Assembly (NCBI RefSeq): GCF_904846185.1
Contig: NZ_CAJGZQ010000005.1
Location: 62,001 to 126,000, forward strand
Length of the DNA: 64,000 nt
Source of the DNA: Psychrobacter immobilis
GTDB taxonomy: Bacteria > Pseudomonadota > Gammaproteobacteria > Pseudomonadales > Moraxellaceae
Reading direction: 5' to 3'
Shown piece after piece: positions 47,977-59,633 of this stretch. The notes beneath the pieces were generated by a model. That model made no database searches, had not been told where the DNA came from, and saw only the letters and a program-made list of their open reading frames with translations. Numbering within the stretch: the first letter of the stretch is position 1; each line of letters starts with the position of its first letter. The translations under genes and the position numbers were made by a program.

Positions 47977-49008
47977 TTACCATTCAACTGACGAGCCAAG
48001 ATTTTTTTGTGCGGCTTGTTGTGCGACATATAGAGCGACTGCTGCATCAAAACTGGCTGCACCAACCGATTTAAATAACGTAACACCATGACTAGACTTA
48101 GCGGTTTTTTCTTGTAGCGCCCCTGTTACTAGCGCTTGTAAGTCACCACTGAGGTCGTCCCATGTCCATGCACAATCGACACTATCGTGAGCTTGGATTA
48201 AATCGCCCGCTTCATGACGACTGCCAACCAAATCATCGACAACGACCATGCGACTGTTTGCAATGACATCATTGCTTATCTCTTTCATTGAAGGCTGATA
48301 GGCGCCGACTGCGTTGATGTGTGCATCAGATTTAATATGGTTGAGATCAAACAAACCTTCTGTTGCGCGGGTTGCGACATTGATAACATCTGCATCACGG
48401 ATAGCATCATTGATATTTTCGCAAACCGTTATAGTAACGTCCCATTGCGGATAATCACGAGTAAATTTCACTTTGAAAATCTCAGCGCCTTCCCTGCTTC
48501 TATTCCATAAATATACTGTTTTAATCTCAGGACGTACTGTCATTACCGCATGTAATTGCTCATAAGCCATGCCACCACAACCGACCACCGCCACACTTTG
48601 ACAGTCAGCGCTTGCCATATATTTGGTCGCAATGCCTGACAATGCCGCCGTACGCAATTGGGTAATATAAACCCCATCCATAATTGCCAATATCTCACCA
48701 GTATCATTGTTTGACACGGTAATAATCGCCGTTGTGGTTGGTAAATTTCGGCTCGGATTATCAGGACAAATGGTGACCAATTTTACGGCTGTATACTCGT
48801 TTTTACCATCATAAATCGTCGCAGGCATTGATAAATGCGAACCTGAGCGATGAGTGTCATCTTCACTAAAAGTTTCAATGACCAAACGTTCAGGCGCTTT
48901 GATCCAATTGGGGTGCGCTGCCTGTTGATGTAACAATGCTTCTATCGCCCCAATGGCAGATTGCATATTGAGATGTTCGGTCACGATTGCTTGGTTTAGT
49001 AATTGCAA
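47977..49008 (-). CDS. Ornithine cyclodeaminase/mu-crystallin family protein
   Basis: This is a 343-residue NAD(P)-binding protein. LTTAALSGIATKYMA-like sequence (LRTAALSGIATKYM) near residue 112 and the Rossmann stretch VAVVGCGGMAYEQLHAV near residue 136 define the family. Members include ornithine cyclodeaminase, alanine dehydrogenase and ketimine reductases. The Lys expected to bind the substrate carboxylate lies in the VKLVTI region near residue 75. The natural substrate is uncertain. An AEC transporter gene is just upstream in the same direction, so the two may form an amino-acid uptake and catabolism pair. Confidence 0.88.
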   Translation of the reverse strand: MQLLNQAIVTEHLNMQSAIGAIEALLHQQAAHPNWIKAPERLVIETFSEDDTHRSGSHLSMPATIYDGKNEYTAVKLVTICPDNPSRNLPTTTAIITVSNNDTGEILAIMDGVYITQLRTAALSGIATKYMASADCQSVAVVGCGGMAYEQLHAVMTVRPEIKTVYLWNRSREGAEIFKVKFTRDYPQWDVTITVCENINDAIRDADVINVATRATEGLFDLNHIKSDAHINAVGAYQPSMKEISNDVIANSRMVVVDDLVGSRHEAGDLIQAHDSVDCAWTWDDLSGDLQALVTGALQEKTAKSSHGVTLFKSVGAASFDAAVALYVAQQAAQKNLGSSVEW

Positions 49009-49068
49009 TTTGAGTACTCCTATTTATAGATTTATTATGAGAACATGTTTTATCACGCCAAACGGCTA

Positions 49069-50028
49069 CTACATTAATCCTAACCCGCGTAATATTGCCG
49101 CACCAATCGCCATTCCAAACATACCTACCACGGTGGTAAAAGCCAAAATATTAGCAGCTAACACATCATTGCCACCCATGGCTTTTGCCATTACATAGCT
49201 GGCGGCGGCTGTTGGCGAGGCTACCATCAAAAACAACACACCCATATGCACACCTGATAGACCAAATCCCAATCCAATAGCGATGGCAATCAATGGAGCA
49301 ACAATAATACGTCCGATACTCGCCTGCATGGACAGCCCTGAAGGGTGCAACATCGACTTCAAATCAATACTGGCACCGGCGCAAATCAATGCTAAGGGCA
49401 ATGCCACTGCGGCCAGTAAATCGCCAGTCGTATGAATCACACCTGTAATAGGCGGCAGCGGTGACGCCTTATAAGCAAATGCTGCTACCAATGCGATAAT
49501 CAGTGGGTTGGTAAATAGTTTTTTGATAATCATGGTACTGCGACTGAGCCAAGTATCATCCACACTTTTGGACACACGGCTGAGAGTGATAACCGCTAAG
49601 ATATTAAACAGTATTGTCACCACACCCATATAGACAGCGCCGATGCTTAAGCCACGTTCTCCGTAGGCATTAGCAACCGTTGCCAGTCCAATAATAGCCA
49701 TATTACTCCGAAATATCCCTTGTACAAACACCCCTTGATCAGCCGGTTTGCTCACAAAATATTTGGCGTAAATCTCTGCACCTATAAACAAGATGAATGT
49801 CACCAGAATACCAGCCACTATCAGCGTGATTTGTTTGCTGTAATCGACATCACTATCAACGACGCTAAAAAAAAGCAAACAGGGTAAACAGTAATTAAAG
49901 ACAAAGCTCGATGCTTGATCAATAAAAGTCTGGCTCGCCTCACCGCGTCTCTGCATAAAAAAACCCAACCACATTAAGGCAAGGTTGGGCAAGACAATGG
50001 TAATAGCAAAGACAATAGCATCAATCAT
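49069..50028 (-). CDS. AEC-family transporter
   Basis: This is a 319-residue membrane protein of the auxin efflux carrier family with about ten helices. It opens IVLPNLALMWLGFFMQRR, has NYCLPCLLFF with the helix-breaking Pro, and carries ALPLALICAGASID in the second half. Bacterial members move malate, malonate or other small acids. Here the ornithine cyclodeaminase-family gene follows 60 bases later, which suggests a nitrogenous substrate by context only. The direction of transport cannot be read. Confidence 0.9.
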   Translation of the reverse strand: MIDAIVFAITIVLPNLALMWLGFFMQRRGEASQTFIDQASSFVFNYCLPCLLFFSVVDSDVDYSKQITLIVAGILVTFILFIGAEIYAKYFVSKPADQGVFVQGIFRSNMAIIGLATVANAYGERGLSIGAVYMGVVTILFNILAVITLSRVSKSVDDTWLSRSTMIIKKLFTNPLIIALVAAFAYKASPLPPITGVIHTTGDLLAAVALPLALICAGASIDLKSMLHPSGLSMQASIGRIIVAPLIAIAIGLGFGLSGVHMGVLFLMVASPTAAASYVMAKAMGGNDVLAANILAFTTVVGMFGMAIGAAILRGLGLM

Positions 50029-50186
50029 AAATAGGCTCAGTTCGTTGACAAGCCCATCATGATATGGACATCAGCGAGATAAATTAACAAGTAATCATTA
50101 AGTTTTCTAGCCTAGTATAGAGACAAAATAGCAAGTAAAACAAGCGCCTGCTCTATTTTCTTTTAACAGCGGCTGTATTTTTAATA

Positions 50187-50226
50187 AACAAAAGCCCATA
50201 ACGATATACCGTTATGGGCTTTTGTT
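50187..50226. terminator. Strong terminator between mnmG and the AEC gene
   Basis: AACAAAAGCCCATAACG and CGTTATGGGCTTTTGTT form a perfect 17-bp stem with a six-base loop. On the minus strand it ends the mnmG transcript. It is the longest perfect stem noticed in the window. Confidence 0.92.
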
Positions 50227-50244
50227 ATAGTACTTATACTACTA

Positions 50245-52140
50245 TTATGAATCTAACGCGGCTTTTGCTTTTTTCTGTTTTTTCACCGTCATAGCTAATA
50301 ATTGAATGGCAGCAGGCGTCACACCGCTCACGCGTCCCGCTTGGGCGAGCGTCGCAGGACGTATTTGCGTCAATTTCTGTACAATCTCATTTGATAAGCC
50401 TGATACTACGCTATAATCAAAGTCCAGTGGCAGCGCTGTATTTTCTAGGCGCTTCATCTGATCAATGTCTTCTTGCTGACGGTCAATATAGCCTGCGTAC
50501 TTCACAGAGATTTCTATCTGCTCACCCACTTGCGCATCGACTTGCGAATCAGTGATGGCAGCGATATCAGCAAAATGAATCTGCGGACGCTTGAGCAAAT
50601 CAAAAGCAGTCGATTCTTTTGACAGCACCTCGCCCGTTTGCTCTGTGACTTTTTTGCCTAGCGCGTTAGCAGGGGTTGCCCACATATCTTTTAGGCGTGA
50701 AGTCTCTGTCGTAATCGCTTCCATTTTTTCTTGATACGCTTGCCAGCGCACATCATCTACTAGACCAAGCTTGCGACCTGTTTCAGTTAGACGTTGATCG
50801 GCATTGTCTTCACGTAACAGCAAGCGATATTCTGCGCGGCTCGTAAACATACGATATGGCTCAGTCGTACCATGGGTAATCAAATCGTCAACGAGCACGC
50901 CAAGATAAGCTTCATCGCGGCGCGGTGTCCACGTTTCAAACTCACTATTATTAGTCGTGACCAATGCCGCATTAGTACCTGCTAGCAAACCCTGTACGCC
51001 AGCCTCTTCGTAGCCAGTTGTACCATTGATTTGTCCAGCGAAGTAAAGACGATCGATAGATTTGGTCTCAAGCGTTGGCTTTAGGTTTTGCGGATCGAAA
51101 TAATCATACTCAATCGCATAACCGGGACGAGTAATGTGCGCGTTTTCTAAGCCTTTCATACTATGAATAAACTCTAACTGCACATCAAACGGCAAACTCG
51201 TTGAGATACCATTTGGATATAGCTCATGTGTCGTCAGACCTTCAGGCTCGATAAATATCTGATGGCTGTCTTTATCCGCAAAACGATGAATCTTGTCTTC
51301 AATTGACGGACAATAACGTGGACCCACACCTTCGATTTTGCCTGAGAACATTGGAGAACGGTCTAAGTTTTCACGGATGATGTCATGCGTGCGCGCATTA
51401 GTATGCGTGATGTAGCAATTGACCTGCTCTGGATGCATAGACACATCACCCATATAACTCATCACTGGTAGCGGCGTGTCGCCCGGCTGTACGGTCATCA
51501 CACTAAAATCAACGCTACGCGCATCGATACGCGCTGGCGTGCCTGTTTTCAAACGCCCGACTGGCAGCTTAAGCTCACGCAAACGATCTGCCAACTTGAT
51601 AGAAGGTTGATCGCCTGCGCGACCACCTTTTGAGCTCTCGAGACCAATATGAATAACTCCGCCTAAAAACGTACCTGAAGTCAGTACCACCGTTTGCGTA
51701 TTAAAGATAATACCCGTTGCAGTAACCACTGCCGTCGCACGACCATTTTCGACTAAGATATCATCAGCTGCTTGTTGGAATATATCAAGATTTGGCTGAT
51801 TCTCAAGCGTATGGCGAATGGCGGCTTTATATAAAATGCGATCCGCTTGCGCACGCGTAGCTCGAACGGCAGCACCTTTACGACTGTTAAGCACACGAAA
51901 CTGAATGCCTGACTTATCCGTTGCCAATGCCATTGCACCGCCAAGCGCATCAATCTCACGCACCAGATGTGATTTACCGATACCACCAATTGCTGGATTA
52001 CAGCTCATTTGCCCAAGCGTCTCAATATTATGTGTCAACAGCAAGGTCTGCGCGCCCATACGTGCGGCTGCCAAAGCAGCTTCTGTGCCAGCATGACCGC
52101 CACCGATCACTACCACGTCGTAATTTTTTGGGTATTGCAT
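50245..52140 (-). CDS. mnmG: tRNA uridine-5-carboxymethylaminomethyl modification enzyme
   Basis: This is an FAD- and NADH-binding protein of 631 residues. With MnmE it installs the cmnm5/mnm5 group at wobble U34, the same base that TusDCBE and MnmA thiolate. [22 protein letters not shown] binds FAD, and [30 protein letters not shown] and [16 protein letters not shown] are signature motifs. KTGTPARI and ARYCP-like (RYCPSIEDK) hold conserved catalytic Cys and Arg residues. The length is standard. mnmE is not in this window. Confidence 0.98.
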   Translation of the reverse strand: MQYPKNYDVVVIGGGHAGTEAALAAARMGAQTLLLTHNIETLGQMSCNPAIGGIGKSHLVREIDALGGAMALATDKSGIQFRVLNSRKGAAVRATRAQADRILYKAAIRHTLENQPNLDIFQQAADDILVENGRATAVVTATGIIFNTQTVVLTSGTFLGGVIHIGLESSKGGRAGDQPSIKLADRLRELKLPVGRLKTGTPARIDARSVDFSVMTVQPGDTPLPVMSYMGDVSMHPEQVNCYITHTNARTHDIIRENLDRSPMFSGKIEGVGPRYCPSIEDKIHRFADKDSHQIFIEPEGLTTHELYPNGISTSLPFDVQLEFIHSMKGLENAHITRPGYAIEYDYFDPQNLKPTLETKSIDRLYFAGQINGTTGYEEAGVQGLLAGTNAALVTTNNSEFETWTPRRDEAYLGVLVDDLITHGTTEPYRMFTSRAEYRLLLREDNADQRLTETGRKLGLVDDVRWQAYQEKMEAITTETSRLKDMWATPANALGKKVTEQTGEVLSKESTAFDLLKRPQIHFADIAAITDSQVDAQVGEQIEISVKYAGYIDRQQEDIDQMKRLENTALPLDFDYSVVSGLSNEIVQKLTQIRPATLAQAGRVSGVTPAAIQLLAMTVKKQKKAKAALDS

Positions 52141-52404
52141 ATACGCCTCACTTGACTCATAACGCCGCTTTTAGCCAAAAACTATTATTACCAGAATTTT
52201 ATGGCTAAATAGCATGGTCATCAGCAAATAAACGTCTGTCGGATTTAAAAAGTTAACGACTTGGAAAAGCCGCTAGATATTGGATTGTTAACCCATCATT
52301 ATAACAATTTTTTGATGCTTAAAAAACGCCGCAGTAGAAACTATTTACATTAAGTGTTAAGCATCATTGTTAAACTTAATAACTAGTAACTTAATAACTA
52401 GCGC

Positions 52405-52935
52405 CTAGTTACCAGGGCTCAGCGGTACGATTTGATCTGATTGACCACTGCTCAGCATATGCTGACTGCCATAACCTTCTGGATTGATCTGCAAATAAGC
52501 ATTCATCAAGCCAATGGCATCGCCATCATTACTGGCCAGAACTTGCTCTTTAATCATGTCCACTGGCGGTAGCAGCAAGTTTTTTAGCAATGCCAAACGC
52601 TGGTGGTTATCACCTTTATTAACGACCATCTCGATAAGTTGACGCGCATCGATGGGTAAATCTGGCGTATTCTGTGCCAATAATGCCAAATGATAAGCGC
52701 CCGCAGAATCTTGATCCGCAACGATACGCTGCTCAATCGCAATATAAGTGGCTTCTGTTGCGCCGCCTGCCACGCTAAGCTGATGAATACATTTCAGCGC
52801 TGAATGTGGCTCATTGCCAGCAATTTCAATGATGCGCGTGGATTCATTTTTTAAATGCTCACGGCGTTTTTCGATTGCCGCTTGCTCAGCAGCTTCTTTT
52901 TGCACGTCCGGCTGTTCCGTTGCTTGACTATTCAT
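52405..52935 (-). CDS. Helical cytoplasmic protein of unknown function
   Basis: I do not recognise this 176-residue protein. It has no signal or membrane segment. Residues 1-45 are Gln/Glu/Ala-rich and helical. From about residue 46, ALKCIHQLSVAGGATEATYIAIEQRIV and AGAYHLALLAQ suggest a short helical-repeat domain (TPR- or HEAT-like). The C-terminal 40 residues are Gly/Ser/Gln-rich. It lies between mnmG and grxD with about 220-260 bases on each side, and is probably a single-gene unit. Confidence 0.6.
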   Translation of the reverse strand: MNSQATEQPDVQKEAAEQAAIEKRREHLKNESTRIIEIAGNEPHSALKCIHQLSVAGGATEATYIAIEQRIVADQDSAGAYHLALLAQNTPDLPIDARQLIEMVVNKGDNHQRLALLKNLLLPPVDMIKEQVLASNDGDAIGLMNAYLQINPEGYGSQHMLSSGQSDQIVPLSPGN

Positions 52936-53054
52936 AAAGCTCTCTCACTCGTATGATAATTATTATTTATATCGCTGATATCTTGCACACTATATGGGGG
53001 TAAATTCGATAAAAACAACGAAGCCTAAAAACACTAAAGCGTAAAGACACTAAA

Positions 53055-53089
53055 AAACCCAAATAGCCATTAACTGACCATTTGGGTTT
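53055..53089 (-). terminator. Terminator after grxD
   Basis: AAACCCAAAT and ATTTGGGTTT pair around a loop that is itself partly paired. On the minus strand the stem runs into TTTTTTAG. It ends the grxD transcript. Confidence 0.82.
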
Positions 53090-53152
53090 ACTGTGCTTTA
53101 TCTTATCAAGTTTATTTGAATATCAAAGACATCCAAAGCATACTATCAAGTA

Positions 53153-53503
53153 TTAAGCAGCAGGGCTGTTTGCTTCAACCAATGGCTTAAGCTCGCCTGA
53201 TTGATACATTTGCAAAATAATGTCTGATCCGCCCATCAATTCGCCGTCAATCCACAACTGTGGAAAAGTCGGCCAATTAGCCACTTTAGGTAACGTCGCA
53301 CGGATTTCTGGGTTTTCTAAAATATTTACAAACGCAAATGGACGACCGATTTGAGTAAGCACTTCAATCGATTTAGCAGAAAAGCCACACTGCGGAAATT
53401 GCGGCGTTCCTTTCATATAAATAATAACTTTATTGTCACGGATTTGATCACGGATCAATTGTTCAACGTCGTTTGCAGCAGTATTTGGGGTTTGCTCACT
53501 CAT
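53153..53503 (-). CDS. grxD: Monothiol glutaredoxin Grx4 type
   Basis: This is a 116-residue monothiol glutaredoxin. Cys39 lies in the CGFS motif within FPQCGFSAKS, and VANWPTFPQLWIDGELMGGSDI completes the glutathione-binding fold. Such proteins form glutathione-ligated 2Fe-2S dimers and pass clusters on, often with BolA partners. The length and motif are standard, so confidence is high. The first 12 residues are a short polar lead. Confidence 0.97.
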   Translation of the reverse strand: MSEQTPNTAANDVEQLIRDQIRDNKVIIYMKGTPQFPQCGFSAKSIEVLTQIGRPFAFVNILENPEIRATLPKVANWPTFPQLWIDGELMGGSDIILQMYQSGELKPLVEANSPAA

Positions 53504-53717
53504 AAAAGCTCCTATTGATAAAGCGGTTCATTGAAAACAGTGATTGATATTACAAAATGATTGAGAAAAGAGATGGCTGATACATGGGGCAAGCGCCACG
53601 GTATTACAAGTACAACTCTATAGACTATATATAAAATCTGCATATATAAAATCTACGCTCAACTCACCAAGTCAATATGACTCGGAGTGCTCAAGCAGCG
53701 ATGACACCCGATCCAAG

Positions 53718-54221
53718 CTATCTAGATTCGACAACATTAGGGACTAATAATACCACGGCATTGGCCATAATGCCCTCTTGCCGACCGGTAAAGCCTAACT
53801 TTTCAGTGGTAGTGGCTTTAACGCTGATATTATTGACCGCCGTCTGCAAATCACTGGCAATATTATCACGCATGGCTTGACTGTGCGGTGCCAGCTTTGG
53901 ACGCTCACACATCACAGTGATATCAGCGTTGCCTAGACTATAACCAGCCTCTTGCACTTTACTGTAGACATAACGTAGCAGCACCCGCGAGTCCAACCCT
54001 GCATGGGCAGCATCTGTATCAGGAAAATGCTGACCAATATCGCCAAGCGCCAATGCGCCGAGCAGTGCATCAGCAAGCGCATGCAGCACCACATCTCCAT
54101 CAGAGTGTGCAAGCAAGCTGTGCGTGTGTTCAATAGGCACACCTGCTAGCACCACATATTGCTGCTGCTGACCATTATTGTGAAAAGCATGAACGTCGAT
54201 ACCTTGACCAATTTTTATCAT
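53718..54221 (-). CDS. ispF: 2-C-methyl-D-erythritol 2,4-cyclodiphosphate synthase
   Basis: This trimeric enzyme of 167 residues belongs to the non-mevalonate isoprenoid pathway. Asp9 and His11, in [10 protein letters not shown], bind zinc. [32 protein letters not shown] carries the next conserved block, and [16 protein letters not shown] the C-terminal one. The glutamine-rich insertion NNGQQQQYV near residue 15 is unusual but falls in a surface loop. Its usual partner ispD is not adjacent. It is divergent from mnmA. Confidence 0.96.
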   Translation of the reverse strand: MIKIGQGIDVHAFHNNGQQQQYVVLAGVPIEHTHSLLAHSDGDVVLHALADALLGALALGDIGQHFPDTDAAHAGLDSRVLLRYVYSKVQEAGYSLGNADITVMCERPKLAPHSQAMRDNIASDLQTAVNNISVKATTTEKLGFTGRQEGIMANAVVLLVPNVVESR

Positions 54222-54481
54222 TATTATTCCAAGATGAGTGAAACGTGATTAAAATAATTCAAAACCACTATCTAAATTTCTAAAGCGATTTTACCAATGC
54301 CTAGACACCATCGGTCGCCACCAGTTTCAATTAACTGGTATAATATGACGTTTATTTTATCATAATACCAGATCCAAAAGATAAGCTGACGTCGTTCTGC
54401 TAAGACTACCTATTGTAGCAATGGCATAATTTTTGGCGTCAATATCTATTTTGGAGAACGTACAAATAGTTGAGCCGCTTT

Positions 54482-55708
54482 ATGTCAGCCATACAAGATA
54501 CCTCAAGCATAGCCGTTTCTGAGTCTTTTACGCCTCATCGTCCATTAACACTTGCCGATATCGAAAATCCTAGCGCCAAGCACGTGATTGTCGGTATGTC
54601 AGGTGGCGTTGATTCTTCTGTATCAGCCGTTTTACTTCAACAAGCAGGCTTTAAAGTCGAAGGTCTGTTTATGAAAAACTGGGAAGAAGATGACGGCACC
54701 GAATACTGTACGGCAATGGATGATTTAGCGGACGCACAAGCGGTATGTGACAAAATCGGTATGAAGCTACATACGGCCAATTTTGCCATGGAATATTGGG
54801 ATCGGGTTTTTGAGCATTTTTTGGCCGAATACAAAGCAGGTCGTACGCCCAACCCAGATATTTTGTGCAACAAAGAAATCAAGTTCAAAGCATTTTTAGA
54901 CTATGCTTTGACGTTGGGCGCAGATTATATCGCCACCGGTCACTACACGCGCCGTAGTATGAACTATACGAATGCTAATGGCACTGAGGTTGCGCAGCTA
55001 TTACGCGGGCTTGATAACAATAAAGACCAAAGTTACTTTTTACATGCGGTTGGCGGCGATAAAATCGCTAAGACACTATTCCCAATCGGTGAGCTTGAAA
55101 AGCCAGTGGTTCGTCAAATCGCTGAAGAACATGATCTTATTACTGCCAATAAAAAGGATTCAACGGGTATTTGCTTTATTGGTGAACGCCGCTTTAAAGA
55201 CTTTTTACAACAGTACTTGCCCGCTCAAAAAGGCGATATCGTCACTGACGATGGTCACGTGATCGGCCAACATGACGGCCTGATGTACTACACCTTAGGA
55301 CAGCGTGGCGGTATCGGTATCGGCGGTGTCAAAGACCGTCCTGAAGAGCCTTGGTTTGTATTGGCAAAAGACTTGGACAACAACCGTTTGATCGTTGGAC
55401 AAGGTCATGAGCACCCCATGATGCTGAGTAATGAGCTGCAAGCTTATAAGCTCGATTGGGTCGATGGTTTACCGCCTGCAGATATATTTAGCGAAGACGG
55501 CTTACGTTGTATGGCAAAATCGCGCTACCGTCAGCCAGACCAAGCGTGCCGAGTGTTTGCTGTTGATGATAAAGGTTTAGAAGTACGAGTGATATTTGAT
55601 ACGCCGCAACGTGCAGTGACGCCAGGTCAGTCAGCGGTGTTTTATATCGATGAAGTATGTTTGGGCGGCGGTGTCATTGCCTCCATTGATGCGCCTTGCG
55701 GGATTTGA
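54482..55708 (+). CDS. mnmA: tRNA-specific 2-thiouridylase
   Basis: This PP-loop ATPase of about 408 residues forms 2-thiouridine at U34 using sulfur relayed by Tus[20 protein letters not shown] binds ATP, the catalytic Cys pair lies in [12 protein letters not shown] and [11 protein letters not shown], and [14 protein letters not shown] is a family signature. GGAG at 54453 is better spaced for a TTG at 54470 (four codons earlier) than for the ATG at 54482, so the start is open. A 25-residue polar lead precedes the core. Confidence 0.97.
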   Translation: MSAIQDTSSIAVSESFTPHRPLTLADIENPSAKHVIVGMSGGVDSSVSAVLLQQAGFKVEGLFMKNWEEDDGTEYCTAMDDLADAQAVCDKIGMKLHTANFAMEYWDRVFEHFLAEYKAGRTPNPDILCNKEIKFKAFLDYALTLGADYIATGHYTRRSMNYTNANGTEVAQLLRGLDNNKDQSYFLHAVGGDKIAKTLFPIGELEKPVVRQIAEEHDLITANKKDSTGICFIGERRFKDFLQQYLPAQKGDIVTDDGHVIGQHDGLMYYTLGQRGGIGIGGVKDRPEEPWFVLAKDLDNNRLIVGQGHEHPMMLSNELQAYKLDWVDGLPPADIFSEDGLRCMAKSRYRQPDQACRVFAVDDKGLEVRVIFDTPQRAVTPGQSAVFYIDEVCLGGGVIASIDAPCGI

Positions 55709-55761
55709 CATCTCAGTTAACATTAATTAATACAATGATTTGTCTTTTTTTAGGATACTGA

Positions 55762-57615
55762 ATGACTGCTTGCCTTTTCGCCCTGCTGAATATCTCATTT
55801 TCTTGTTCGATATGGGTAAAGCGAGGTCTTACGCTTACTTTCATTGCTGCGTCATTTAGTGCACAGTCAGCACCAGCAGAGATGGGTAGTATTACGGTGA
55901 CCAGCTCTAATGCTTCGACTGGTAGTGCTTCTGGCACCTATATCGCAGCAGGTTCTGGTGCTACAGGTCGTTTTACTTTGGTGCGCAATGAAAATATTGG
56001 TTATAACAGTAATGCTGAGATAACACCATCTAGTGGTACGCGTACCAACGGTATTGAGATCAGGAATGATTCTAATACTAGTATTGATAGAGATAAGTTC
56101 AAGTACACTTTTACTATTACGCCTAATGATAACGCCTCTATACATACCATAAAGATTGGTCAAGCCAGCTATTCAATGGGTGGTAACTCAGAAATTGCAC
56201 GTCAAACGTTAAGTTTTACCCAAAATAGTCAAATTAGTCTACCTGCGCAAGCCACTATCAAAAACAACCCAGATGTCCCCTATTACTATAATGCAATGGG
56301 CGACTACTTTATGGGCAGCAAAGTCAATAGTACCCAGCTGAATTCACAAAATGCTGTGTTCAACCCGCAGCTGCGTACCGATAGCTCAAATATGAATGGT
56401 AGTGGTTTATATTATTATAATATTACTAATCTAGCGGGTGCTACTGGTAGCCAAGATCCATATAGCCCTACTTTAACTAACAATCGAGTCGCCCTTAGCT
56501 CAAATAACGGGGTTTTACCACCGACGCCAACTTTTGAAAATATTATTAAAAGTATCAATAATGGCAGCACGTATTCTGCACTATCACCTAATACCGCTAT
56601 TTCTAATGGCGGTACTTATGTCAGTTATGGCATTGAAAACAGTCAAAGCAATTATGTTGTCGCGGTAAGAAACGCGAACGCCGTGACTTTGACTTATGAA
56701 GGGATTATGAATGGTAATATCGGCATTGCGCGTAACGTAGTCGGTGAAACTTTTAATGAATGGATCAGCTTTGGGGTAGAAAGTGAACCGTTCAATTACG
56801 TCTTTTCAGGCACTGTATTCAATGATAATGGCGGTATAAACGATAGCGACATCAATGTCAAAAAAGATAACACTACGATAGACAGCGGTATATATAACAA
56901 TACCAACTTCTTTAATGGTACTTTTGACTCTGCTGAAAGTGGTATTTCAGGTAGCACAGTCAAGCTGGTTGACTGTACAACCAATGCTCCTCTTGAAACT
57001 ATCAATATCCCTACTAATATTGTCGGTAAATATGAGATTAAAATACCTATCGCTTCTCTAACTGGCAAAAGTACTGTCTGCCTGATTGAAGAAAATAGTG
57101 GTAGCACTTATCCCATTCGTACTACTAATGAAAAAACTGTTATTTCCTTGACTACTAACCAGTATAACTATGAAAATAATAACTTTGGCAGAGTGATTGA
57201 TAAAAACGCAGCTTTAGTCCTTGAAAAAGAACAAGCACTTAACGATTGCAAAATCGCCTCATTGTTACCAAATCTAGAAAACAAGCTTGCCTATAGTAAA
57301 GCCGCCCTATCTGAAGTAACTCCAGGACAATGTATTGCCTACAAAATTACTGCGACCAATCGAGCCAACCTTAGTATCAATCACTTTGTTCTACAAGATG
57401 TCTTGCAAGAAAAAAATGTGAATGGCGCAATAGTGACGTCAAAACTTGCGAATCCAGTCCATCAAGCAAGCGAATATGCCGCAGACAGCGTCGCTATCGG
57501 CAATAACGGTACTGTTAAAACGGTAACCTCAATTTTAGATCCAAGGACAAAACGTAGTTTTTACTTTAATACTAAGTATGGCACCACACATTCTAATACA
57601 CCCGATATCCCTTAA
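55762..57615 (+). CDS. Large exported Asn/Ser/Thr-rich protein with SdrD B-like and DUF11-like parts
   Basis: This 617-residue protein is of unknown function. A long N-terminal signal (residues 1-38, hydrophobic TLTFIAASFSAQSA) implies export. Residues 45-330 are rich in Asn, Ser, Thr, Gly and Tyr, beta-type, and unlike any family I know. Residues 350-480 resemble an SdrD B/Cna-B repeat (FSGTVFNDNGGINDSD, then ESGISGSTVKLVDC). Residues 490-570 resemble a DUF11 fold (AYKITATNRANLSINHFVLQDVL). There is no sortase signal or autotransporter barrel. AGGA lies seven bases before the ATG. It may be an adhesin or filament-like surface protein. Confidence 0.72.
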   Translation: MTACLFALLNISFSCSIWVKRGLTLTFIAASFSAQSAPAEMGSITVTSSNASTGSASGTYIAAGSGATGRFTLVRNENIGYNSNAEITPSSGTRTNGIEIRNDSNTSIDRDKFKYTFTITPNDNASIHTIKIGQASYSMGGNSEIARQTLSFTQNSQISLPAQATIKNNPDVPYYYNAMGDYFMGSKVNSTQLNSQNAVFNPQLRTDSSNMNGSGLYYYNITNLAGATGSQDPYSPTLTNNRVALSSNNGVLPPTPTFENIIKSINNGSTYSALSPNTAISNGGTYVSYGIENSQSNYVVAVRNANAVTLTYEGIMNGNIGIARNVVGETFNEWISFGVESEPFNYVFSGTVFNDNGGINDSDINVKKDNTTIDSGIYNNTNFFNGTFDSAESGISGSTVKLVDCTTNAPLETINIPTNIVGKYEIKIPIASLTGKSTVCLIEENSGSTYPIRTTNEKTVISLTTNQYNYENNNFGRVIDKNAALVLEKEQALNDCKIASLLPNLENKLAYSKAALSEVTPGQCIAYKITATNRANLSINHFVLQDVLQEKNVNGAIVTSKLANPVHQASEYAADSVAIGNNGTVKTVTSILDPRTKRSFYFNTKYGTTHSNTPDIP

Positions 57616-57749
57616 TAATAGCGTTATATGCATATTTTGATTCTATCAACGGCTACATTTGCTACACTACCCGTATTTTTTTGACCACAGTCTTATATGA
57701 TGTGTTCATTTGTGTGATTTCACAGTTTTCATCACTTTTACTTTTTTAA

Positions 57750-59156
<1,407 letters not shown>

Positions 59157-59186
59157 CTGGTAACAATCTTATCTTTATAAAATGCA

Positions 59187-59222
59187 AAAAAGATATAAAC
59201 GAGCATTCATTTATATCTTTTT
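59187..59222 (+). terminator. Terminator after purB
   Basis: AAAAAGATATAAA and TTTATATCTTTTT form a 13-bp AT-rich stem with a ten-base loop. It is weak in GC but well placed after the purB stop. Confidence 0.65.
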
Positions 59223-59282
59223 AAAAAAACCTTACTCTAAACACTATGATTTTTTGAAAACACATAGTTAATGGGTGAGGTT

Positions 59283-59477
59283 TTATTCTTTATCGTCTTC
59301 ATCTTTTTTATCACTGCTATCACCCGGTATGATGGCTTTGGTAACAGCAACAGTACCTTTGACGACGCCTTTAGTAGTTTTGTAGGCGACTTTTACAGGT
59401 ACGGTAACGATTTTATGCACACAAGCTTGCAGCATAAACATACTGGCGATGATGACGATAAATTGTAATTTTTTCAT
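59283..59477 (-). CDS. Small lipoprotein
   Basis: This is a lipoprotein of about 64 residues. From the ATG at 59477 the signal KKLQFIVIIASMFML ends in the lipobox LQAC (Cys19). The mature part has HKIVTVPVKVAYKTTKGVVKGTVAVTKAI, a basic amphipathic stretch, and a charged Asp/Lys tail. I believe similar small lipoproteins are common in Moraxellaceae, but their function is unknown. An upstream start at 59504 is in frame but less suitable, since the signal would be buried. It converges with purB. Confidence 0.78.
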   Translation of the reverse strand: MKKLQFIVIIASMFMLQACVHKIVTVPVKVAYKTTKGVVKGTVAVTKAIIPGDSSDKKDEDDKE

Positions 59478-59633
59478 AAATTTCCTACGGATAATGAGAG
59501 GCACTGATGGCTATATTTTGACCATCAGCTAGACGCTAATCATAAACCAATACACATCAGCTATAAAGCACTGTTCTAGTTTTATATTCTGTTGACCTTA
59601 ATATCCTTTCTACTTAAACACACGGATCTACCC

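Noticed and set aside
52375..52401. Direct repeat CTTAATAACTAG twice near the end of the 176-residue unknown gene
   Set aside because: It is short and low in complexity, with no flanking structure. It is likely chance in AT-rich DNA.
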